Origin: Anthonomus grandis grandis
Taxonomy: Eukaryota; Arthropoda; Insecta; Coleoptera; Curculionidae
NCBI RefSeq assembly: GCF_022605725.1
Contig: NC_065551.1
Span: 28,830,001 to 28,894,000, forward strand
Direction: 5' to 3'
DNA: 64,000 nt
In this document: positions 12,650 to 21,300 of the stretch, one piece after another
Layout of the letters: the number at the start of each line of letters is the position of its first letter
How positions within the stretch are numbered: the stretch's first letter is position 1
Translations under genes and position numbers: made by a program
Notes under the pieces: model-generated
What the model saw: only the letters and a program-made list of their open reading frames with translations
What the model was told of the DNA's origin: nothing
The model's database searches: none

Positions 12650-13690
12650 TAGTTAAAATCAGTAATGGAAAAGTAATTATATAATTCGTTCAGGGTCAAA
12701 AAATAACTTTTAGGATTATTGTTAAGATAAAATATTAATTTAAATAAAACAAAAAAAAAAATAAAACACGTTTCTTAAAATCACTTTAGAAGTAAATAGG
12801 CTGTATTCAAGATTGGAAGACAATATTTTATTAAAAGCAGTTTCAGATTGACGAACCTTTAAAATCAAGACCGAGTTTTATTAAATAACCTCTAAAACGT
12901 TTGAACCGATGGATTATTAAGATTATCTTTTTTAGTTTGAGTAAAGAACTGCTAATTAAATAAAGAATACGAACATTACTTAAAAAAAAAGTATAACTTG
13001 AAATTGAAAATAAAGAATATTTTTCTTAGGCTTAAAAGAACTTACTTTAGCTTATTCTAAATATCAAAATATCAATCGAGTGCCTAAAGGTACAAGCTGT
13101 GAAAATTGGATTAAGAATAAGAAACCTTATACAATTTAGCTTGAAAATATTTATTTTGCCCTAATCCACAATCCTGACATCCTCGCCCTAAAAATAATCC
13201 CCCGAAAAAATCTTTCTCAACAACAAAACAAACAATCAAATAAAAGTCGTTCCACAAACAACAATCTTTCCGTTTTCTTGTTTTTCAGTAGAACAAATTC
13301 GCTTTCTCACAAGTAAGCCAATAGAACGAGACGCTTTTAAAACAAAATGGAAATCAATATTTGCTAGAAGCTACGTGGCTTTTACCTTACATACAAAATA
13401 ACTTCGATAGTAAATACGGAAATTGTTAAGACGTAGTGCGAATATGCAAAACGATATCAAAACGACGTAAAAAATCGATAAAGCGTGAGTGGATATATGA
13501 AGTAAGGTAAGTAGATGTAAATGTATTGAAAAATCGTTTGTCATGTTAGTTTTACAGGGATCGAATAACGGAAATTGTAGTAGCAATCACGTTAAGTAAA
13601 TTTAGGTCAAGTTAAACCATTAAGAAACTTATTATAGAAGCTGAGAAGCAAATGAAATCGGAGATATATAAAGATGCTAGATAAAGCTTT
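12650..13690. other. non-coding sequence
   Basis: AT-rich, with a somewhat GC-richer stretch at about 13170-13600. No coding trace or repeat that I can support. The minus-strand frame at 13371-13586 is short and featureless. Confidence 0.4.
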
Positions 13691-13917
13691 TTTAGTATAA
13701 TGTATTTGAAAATCTAACGAGTGGTATACCCGAAAAATTAAAAATCACAAACTTTGGAGGTCGATATCTCGACTTTTATGGGCACTATCGGAAAAAATGT
13801 TTATGGTTTTGACTTAGTTTTGTCCTTCTGAATCCAATAAGACTATCTGAAGGTGGTAGATCGCATATTAGCCCAGATTTTGCATTTTTGGATCCCATTT
13901 TTGGGCTCAAAAACGAG

Positions 13918-14012
13918 ACAAAGGTAAGAACACATCTTGCATATACAGATTGCATATTACATACACAGATTGCATTACAACTAGTAGTTGATGATGAGGG
14001 AAATAAGTGCAG

Positions 14013-14051
<39 letters not shown>

Positions 14052-14094
14052 ATATGGATTTGATGAGGCCGTGACTTTGTGTTCTTACCTTTGT
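13918..14094. mobile_element. 177-bp insert with perfect 17-bp inverted ends (MITE-like)
   Basis: ACAAAGGTAAGAACACA at 13918-13934 is perfectly inverted at 14078-14094, and the sequence between is absent from the corresponding place in the satellite monomers. Inside are a direct repeat (ACAGATTGCAT, twice) and a run of 33 A. A clear target-site duplication is not visible, so the superfamily is unknown. The short length, inverted ends and clean interruption of a known repeat support a miniature DNA transposon. Confidence 0.6.
14017..14049 (+). repeat. A33 homopolymer
   Basis: Thirty-three consecutive A residues lie inside the 177-bp insert. Confidence 0.9.
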
Positions 14095-14285
14095 TTTGTT
14101 TTCGTTTGGTCTTAGAGAAAAATGAGGTCAAAAAATGACTTTTTCCGAATTTTTAATGTGTTTTCATTCCATTAGTTGTGCTCAAATCCCGTTATAACCC
14201 GGTGTTTTAGTAATGCATGTAATAGGAGTAAGCCTCTGGTATAGTTCAATTTCGAAGAAAATCGATTTTTCGAATTTAGATAGGT

Positions 14286-14980
14286 CTAAAGCTAGATCAA
14301 TATTCTTTACTCGCCTGATTTAATCTTTAATTAGTTTTGTTTGCACCATTATTTTATTTCATAAAAGAAGATGCAAACACGTCTCGGTATAAACGTCGAT
14401 TTTTTTCTGACGACACCTCAATAAATATGCCCGAAGAGAAATGGTTCAAAATGCTGTTAAACGAACAGCCAGTTCATTTTAAACTGTTAACCCCATTCCA
14501 TTTTAGCTAATACGCCCGACAGAGATGTATAACTTAATCTAGTCATCCATGCAAATGACCTTTCCATTTCCCGTCTATTTGTAAACTTAATCAAGGGGGG
14601 CGAATGGCAAAAAACAAATGGTATTTTATCTTCCGGCAATGGCCTCCTTGATTTATATGTGTTGAGGGTTCGCTTTTTGTGGATCTCTGCCCTGTGCCCG
14701 TGCAAATAGCATATTGAAATATATTGTTCGTTTTTTGAGTCAGCGTTTTTGATTTTTTTGTTTTTGTTAACCGGTTTATTTTAAGTACTTTAATTTATTG
14801 TTTATTATTTTTATTTACTTCCTTGATAATAATTTATTACCTAACGTAATAATTCTTTCCAGTTTACAAATTAAATCGGCAGTTATATAGAAAGTATAGT
14901 ATAAAATTAGATACCACTGTTACTATTAGTAGACCTTTTTGGCTTCAAATACCTTAATATAAAAGTACGCATATTCGTTC
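14286..14980. other. non-coding; GC-richer part at about 14380-14710
   Basis: The middle part contains GC-richer blocks (ATACGCCCGACAG, CAAGGGGGGCGAATGG, CCTGTGCCCGTGC) without a convincing protein; the minus-strand frame at 14487-14705 shows no domain. Possible conserved non-coding DNA; otherwise nothing recognised. Confidence 0.3.
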
Positions 14981-15085
14981 GGTTCACCTTTTTTCATCCA
15001 ATGACCTTACTTTATGTTTTAAGTCACGACATTTAGATGGCGCCACAGGTACTCATTCTAAAAATGAAATAGTTCGCACTTAGTA
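14980..15085 (+). repeat. dispersed repeat fragment, copy 1
   Basis: TTAGATGGCGCCACAGG followed by TACTCATTCTAAAAATGA (about 15030-15067) matches 62375-62410 (TTAGATGGCGCTATAGG, then TGCTCATTCCAAAATTATG). The similarity seems to reach back to a GGTTCACCTTTTTTCAT / GGTTTACCTTTTCAT segment. Family unknown. Confidence 0.45.
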
Positions 15086-15620
15086 ATAGATATGAAATTA
15101 AGCTATTTCTAGTAGAGTAAAAAAGCAATATAAAAATGTTCTGTTTATATAGTTTTAAAAGAGAAAAAACACTTTTTCTAGGCTATCCAAACCCTCTTTA
15201 GAAAACGAAACCATCTTATAAAAGAGAGCTGGTAAGTTGTATTTTAATTTTTATATTCTCATCTCAGTCTGAGCAATAGTCATAGACTTGCTTAATTTAA
15301 TATAGCCCATAAATTTGTTCATAGTTATTTTGCATTATGTGGCAATAGGGCTAGCATTGAGTGGTGGCGGTACATCAAAGAGAATTCACTTGCTAAGATT
15401 AAGAGAAATGTTTAATAATTTTTAAGGTAGAATATTTAATAAAATGTGTAATTTATTCCTAATATTACATACACTTTTGGTTTTATCTTACGTAAATTAC
15501 CTTATGTAACTTATTCATTTAATCAACTATAAATAAATCAAATATTATTAGGCACTGAATAATAAGTTAAATATCCTAACAAAATCCAAAGGCAATCTAA
15601 TAGACTTTGAAGAGTTTTAG
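15086..15620. other. AT-rich non-coding sequence
   Basis: No feature that I can support. Confidence 0.4.
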
Positions 15621-15639
15621 AGATAAATTATTTTTAAAA

Positions 15640-16135
15640 TAGTTTTTCATTTTTTTTTGAGGATAATAATCGATAAACTCAAAAGAATTTTTATTGTACA
15701 ATAAGAAACAATAAAGCTACGATAGCTTTCAAAATTATATTTTTAATAACTAATAAATACTGTGATCGTGATCGAGTTTCTAAAGAAAATATAATTTTAA
15801 ATAATTTCATTTTACGCTCAACGGAAAAGTTGCGATTTATGTATGTCACATACAATTTTGGTTTTACTTTAAAGTTGCCCAATGAACCTTAAAGTTATCC
15901 ATAATAATTTGATTCATCATACATGGGTCAAACGTAAATAGCTACTGAATTAAGCATTTCCAATAGGACACAAATGCAAAATATTAGACAAGTTTAAAAT
16001 GTTTCAGGGATAAATTAAGTTACCAATTGCATTACGTCTTCTTGGGAGGCGAATCACGTATATGCTTCAACGTGACTAAACCGTATGTTAATGCCTAAAT
16101 TTTGCAAATTAATATAAAAAAACACTGGCCGCTCT
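15640..16135 (-). repeat. left arm of a large inverted repeat (~0.5-kb dispersed repeat, copy 1)
   Basis: This arm matches, in inverted orientation, the sequence 17193-17499 plus its continuation 24468-24600 beyond the BEL/Pao insertion. Shared blocks include GGCGAATCACGTATAT, CAACGTGACT.AACCGTATG, CATACATGGGTCAAA, GTTTCAGGGATAAATTAA and TTATGTATGT.ACATACA. Identity is high by eye (roughly 80-88 per cent) in the inner 300 bases and falls towards the outer end, where the boundary is uncertain. No transposase is encoded. It is most simply a MITE or other dispersed repeat. Confidence 0.75.
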
Positions 16136-17192
16136 TAATTTTAGAAAGACTTAGATTTATTTTTGATATCAATATTTTCAAAAAGTAGTAAAGACAGCTC
16201 CAAAACTAACTATGGATGACCTACTGTTTAAACCTCAATGATAAAATGTTATTATAGTTTGACCTTATTTTGACATGGTTTTGCTGGTAAAAGCTCATTT
16301 TAGGATAAACTGGCTAAAAAGTTTTCCCTTATGTAACTTCTCGGCTGCTAAATTTAATTTTTTTTTCTTGTGTTCACGTGACTGAACCTGAAATACATAA
16401 TCAAATACTTCCAAAAAAAATATATATAAAATGGGATCCTTACTTTACAAAACCGTGTTATACAGTGCAACATGAGTAACATATTAAACCAAAATATCGG
16501 CAAAAGCACAAAAATCAACTTAAAATCCAGAAAAAAATTTGTTTCTTTAAATCTAAATTTTAAAATTTAACAGGCTGATGAGTATAAAAGAATTATAATT
16601 TTTATAAATTTAATAAATATAAATTTCCCTTAATACAAAGTTGCTTTATTCTTAAAACTTGACTTTTTAATATACCATTAAAAAGGCATGTAGTACAATA
16701 TACATATATTATTAATTAATAACCACTTGGTTACATATCTAAGTGAAACCGTAATTTTCTTTTAAATCGATTACAGCGGGGCTTTTCCGAGGCACGAAAA
16801 CCGCAGTGGCAGGAAATTATGACTGCAAAAGGCGCATACGAAAGTAATAATTATAATATCGCATAATAGATGTTTCACAGGGCTAATATTTAAAAAGAAC
16901 TACACGTAGAAAAGAGCGAGCGAGCAGGCGGCTAAACGAAATGGCGCCGTTCAACTTTTAACCTAAAACAGTGCGGGGCGATAAAAGCGTTGTAAATTTT
17001 CGTGGCCGTTAAGATTAACAAAATAATTTTGTGACGGTATAATTTACAGACCGGAATATATCAGGGTTTAGCGGCCGACGGATTATACGCTTTGCATATT
17101 TATATCTATTTAGAGTTTCACAGTTGAATGAAAATGAACAATGTTAAAACTAAAACTGCGAAATTTCAGTTTTATTATCATAAGCGATGTGA
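16136..17192. other. spacer between inverted-repeat arms, with a GC-richer island at about 16750-17110
   Basis: The first 600 bases are AT-rich and featureless. The second part is strikingly GC-richer (ACAGCGGGGCTTTTCCGAGG, GAGCGAGCGAGCAGGCGGC, AATGGCGCCG, GCGGCCGACGG) and has no open frame. It may be conserved regulatory DNA lying between two repeat copies, which would mean that the arms are independent insertions and not the two ends of one element. Confidence 0.35.
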
Positions 17193-17504
17193 TGTGTGCC
17201 GAGCGCGGCCTGTGTTTTTCATATTAACTTGGAAAATTTGGGCATTAACATACGGTTCAGTCACGTTGAAGAATATACGTGATTCGCCTCCAGAGAAGAC
17301 GAAATGCGATTGGTAAATTAATTTATCCCTGAAACACTTTAAACTAGTCTAATATTTTGCCTTTGTGTCTTGTTGGGAATGTTTAATTCGGTACCTATTT
17401 ACATTTGACCCATGTATGATTAATTAAATTATTATTCGTTGGATAACTTTGAGGTATAACCAAAAATGTATGTAACATACATAAATCACGACTTACACAT
17501 TGAG
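17193..17504 (+). repeat. right arm of the inverted repeat (copy 2), part before the BEL/Pao insertion
   Basis: This is the reverse-complement partner of about 15820-16135. It starts near GAGCGCGGCCTGTGTTTTTC and runs to the TTGAG target site, where the retrotransposon interrupts it. The rest of the copy continues at 24463. Confidence 0.75.
17500..17504 (+). repeat. 5-bp target-site duplication, left (TTGAG)
   Basis: TTGAG directly precedes the 5' LTR and recurs directly after the 3' LTR at 24463-24467. Five bases is the usual length for LTR retrotransposons of this type. Confidence 0.85.
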
Positions 17505-18010
17505 TGTTGCAGAACCAGTTGCAACATAAAGAAAAACAATTCAAATACACACATAAACCATCCACACCTTTATACATACCCAAATTAAATAAAACACAAC
17601 ATTTACAATAGAAGTCGACTTAAATAAAAATTCGTCACAAGATATACATTCCCGGAATCATTCCTATTCGTTTTATTGGTCGCGACGAGCTTCCTCACAC
17701 CCCCGCGCAGGTAACGGTTTTTAAGGAAAATTGCATCATTCGATTTTTTGGCATCAGTCGCTCCTAGATAATGGTTGTGTAAGAAGACTCTCGTTCTCGC
17801 CGTTCTGTCCCGCCGCTCGCATTTTTTTTAAATAAGAACAACAAATTCTCTCACAAAACTAAATGGTTTTAAATTAAATTGTTTAAAGTACTTTTCGCGT
17901 TTCTGTTTTGGTGCCCTTTTCACATAGCCAGCTGGTCCTTCGTAGCCCTAAATAGAGATACAAGAAAGCCCTCAAGTGTTGTGGGTTTGGATGCAGCCCA
18001 AATCCCATCA
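17505..18010 (+). repeat. 5' LTR
   Basis: 506 bp, beginning TGTTGCAGAACC and ending CCCATCA. It has the same length and, by eye, the same sequence as 23957-24462. The GC-richer middle part (GGTCGCGACGAGC, CCCCCGCGCAGG) contrasts with the AT-rich host DNA. Confidence 0.95.
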
Positions 18011-18015
18011 TTTTA

Positions 18016-18033
18016 TGGTCCTAGCGAGCCGGA
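18016..18033 (+). promoter_or_regulatory. candidate primer-binding site
   Basis: TGGTCCTAGCGAGCCGGA lies five bases after the 5' LTR. It begins with TGG, complementary to a tRNA CCA end. The sequence resembles the complement of the 3' end of a metazoan tRNA-Tyr (TGGTCCTTCGAGCCGGA from memory), but with an added base and a mismatch, so the tRNA identity is inference. Confidence 0.65.
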
Positions 18034-18379
18034 TAAGCCCTTAATTTTAACAGATCGAGCCCTAAATTGTATCGAAGTGAGCCCCGGATTGATCCTGAGA
18101 TGAAACAGGATTGACGAGAAGATTGCAGTTTTGCTCTTGTTGAGCCTGTAGTGCAGTTTTGAAGCACGAATTGGTGAGATTTTGCCCTGTTAAGCCCAGA
18201 TTTTTGTATGGATTCTGGATCCATTGCAGCCCAAGAAAACCAAATTTGGTGAGTTTGTTCCAATTATTTATGAATGAACTTGTTGACTCTCTCGCATTAA
18301 TTTTGCTGGCTAAATTTACACTAGTGCGGTCAAATTAGACTTTTTTCGGACTGTTGTTTTGTTTGCTTTAAAAATCACG
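18034..18379 (+). other. untranslated leader between primer-binding site and gag
   Basis: No long frame starts here. Short repeats of the type GAGCC/AAGCCC recur, which may be packaging or structural elements, but that is only a guess. Confidence 0.5.
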
Positions 18380-21300
18380 ATGGCTGATTTAGAACTCTTT
18401 AAAAAAGACCGTAAATCCGCGAAAAGTACAATTACCCGGTTTTATAACTGGTTGACAAAAAACCAGAACGCGTTTGTACAAGAAAATGTAACCGATCTTC
18501 AGGCCCGCGAAGAGACTCTTAAATTGTACTTTAATAAGTACTGTAAAGCCCAAGATGAAATTGAGGAATTGGACGAAAATGATGAAGAAAATCGTGAAGA
18601 ATTAGAAAATAAGCACTACACTTGTATAAAAATAGTTAGAAATGTTTGTCAAAGGTTTTCATTTTTATCTGAAACTCAAAATGTTCCCAAAGAAAATTAT
18701 TTATCCACCAATTTTAATTCAAATTTAAATTTACCTGAAATTGATATACCCCCATTTGATAGTCAAATTTTAAATTGGCAGTCATATTTTGAAATGTTCA
18801 CTGCACTTGTTATTGACAATACAAATCTCACTAATGTTAAACGCTTATGGTACTTAAGATCTACGGTTAAAGGTGAAGCTTTAAAGTTGATTGAAACTTT
18901 GAAATTAACTAATGATAATTTTGAAATCGCTATTGATATTTTAAAATCTAGATATGAAAATTTGACTTGTGTAGTAAATAGTTTTTTAAGTAGTTTGATT
19001 GACATATCGCCCATAAGTAAATGTACATCCCCCATATTGAGAGAATTTGTTGTTACAATCAAGAGAAATTTAGAATGTCTAAAAAAATTAAATATCCCTA
19101 CAGAACAAATTTTTGAGTATTTGCTAATTTATATTTTTGAAAAAAAATTAGATTTTAACACAAGACGAGGCTTTGAACAAGAGAGAAATTATAACACGTT
19201 GCCAAGTTTACAACATTTTTTAGATTTTTTGGAAAAAAGATGCATGATGTTAGAAAATATTAGTGATTCTCAGCCCCATTCAACAAGTAAATATTTTGTA
19301 AAAAAAAGTGAACAAAAAGTTTCTTTTCACGCGCAATCAGATGATTTTCAAAACTCTAAAAATAAAAACTCGATTTGTCTTTATTGTAGCTTGGCTAATC
19401 ACCGCATTTACTCGTGTCAAAAATTTTTAAATTTGCATCTGAATGAAAAAGAGCAGTTTGTTAAATCAAAAAAGTTGTGTTTTGATTGTTTGGGTGATAA
19501 ACACTTTACAAGTAATTGTCTTTCAAAATCAAAATGTAGAATATGTCAAAGAAGACACCACACACTCATGCATACGGAGTTAAATGTTCCACAAAATAAC
19601 TCACACTCACAATCACAAGGTAATTATCGCTCTGAAAACAGAAACAACCCTACACACAACCCTATCCCTAGAAACACACAAAATGTAGTAAATAATGCAC
19701 GCATACAATATTCTCAATCACGACCAAATTGTAATGATCACACAAGACAAGCGCCCTCACACTCACTCAGTCGAAATACTCCTCACTTTGAAGACAATCA
19801 CAATAACAGACCCACACATTTGCCCACTCAAACTCACAACTCAAGCAATCAACACACTGATGAATATTTACCCAGAAGCTCACATACTTGCACGCCCAGT
19901 ACAAATGAGGACCCACATAATTTTAGTGGTATAGCCACCCAAAGAAATCAAGTTCTTTTAGCAACTGCTCAGATTGAAATGTTTTCAAAAACAGGAAAAA
20001 TTATCACAGCCCGAGCCCTCCTAGATAACGGGAGTCAAATCTCCTTTATTACCAAAAAGCTATTAGATAAACTCAACTATACTCCCTATACAAAAGTGTT
20101 AAATACTACAGGTATTTCCCAAAACTCAATTGTCTCTAACCAAATGGTAGATCTCTTGATACACTCAAAAATAGAAAATAAAAATTTCTCACTCTCTTGC
20201 GCCATAATAAATAATATTACTAATAGGTTACCACAAAACCCAATTCAGCCAAAAAATTTAAATATCCCTGATTCTATTTCTCTCGATTTGGCTGATCCCA
20301 ATTTTTACATTCCCTCGGAAGTAGATATGCTTATAGGAGCAGATTTATTTTACAATTTATTGGTTCCTGGAATTTGTAAGCTTGAAAATAACTCGTTGGT
20401 TTTGATAAACACTCACCTCGGATGGATTATCTCGGGTAATTTATCTTTAAATTTGTTTGATTGTGAACAACAACATTATTCATTTTTTACACAGATCCCG
20501 GAGGGAAATAGCTGGGAAGATAATCTAGAAAATATTCTCACAAAGTTTTGGAGTATCGAAGAAATTCCCCAAAAATCAATTTTATCCCCGGAAGATAAAC
20601 TTGCTGAGGATATCTTCGAAAAAACAACAAAAATATTAGATGATGGTTCATACCAAATTGATTTTCCCTTTAAATCCCCTGATGAGCACTTAAAATTGGG
20701 CGATTCGTTTAAAATAGCTCAAAAACGCTTTTTAACCCTAGAAAATCGTTTTAAAAGTAACCCGGATTTGTTTCACAAATATAAACAGTTTATAGACGAA
20801 TATGTTGAACTTGGTCATGCGAAATACGTTCCTTTGACTCTTTACAATAAAACGGGACACTTAAAATATTTTATTCCACATCTTTGTGTTATTCGGGACT
20901 CCGCTATCACAACAAAATTACGCGTAGTCTTTGACGCGTCAGCAAAAACGTCATCGGGATTCGCGTTAAATAATGTAACACTAAAGGGTTATCAAGTTCA
21001 ACCAGAACTTTTTGATATTTTGTGCAGATTTCGCGTTTTTAAATACACTCTCACTTCTGACATTATGAAAATGTACAGAATGATTAGAACTAATCCGGCA
21101 CATAACTTTCTTCAAAACATACTCTGGAGAGAAAACCCAAATGAAGATTTAAAATGTATAGAGTTACAAACCGTGACCTACGGTACAAATTTCGCACCGT
21201 TTATTGCAACTCGTGTTTTGAAAGATGTAGCGCTCAAAAATATAGATAAATATCCCCTAGCTGCTAATGCGTTGCAAAAACAATGTTATATGGACGATAT

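Larger units (their letters stand above)
13690..14285 (+). repeat. solitary diverged copy of the ~366-bp satellite, interrupted by a small insert
   Basis: From GGTATACCCGAAAAAT (13723) onward the order of motifs is the same as in the array at 62.67-63.93 kb: AACTTTGGAGGTCGATATCTC, then TTATGGGCACTATCGG, then CCCATTTTTGGGCTCAAAAACG. After the insert it resumes with TCATTCCATTAGTT and ATAACCCGGTGTTTTAGTAAT and ends near a CGAAGAAAATCGATTTTT stretch. Divergence from the array copies is clearly higher than among array copies, so it is an old or independently evolving monomer. It lies 48 kb from the array. Confidence 0.8.

Noticed and set aside
14017..14049. A33 run as the poly-A tail of a retroposed gene or SINE
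   Set aside because: It lies inside an insert with perfect inverted ends, with no tRNA-like promoter boxes upstream and no flanking direct repeat that I can see.
17879..18263. Short frames over the 5' LTR and leader, and the 61-62-codon minus-strand frames at the LTR starts
   Set aside because: They are part of LTR and leader sequence; the same peptide start appears in both LTRs only because the LTRs are identical.
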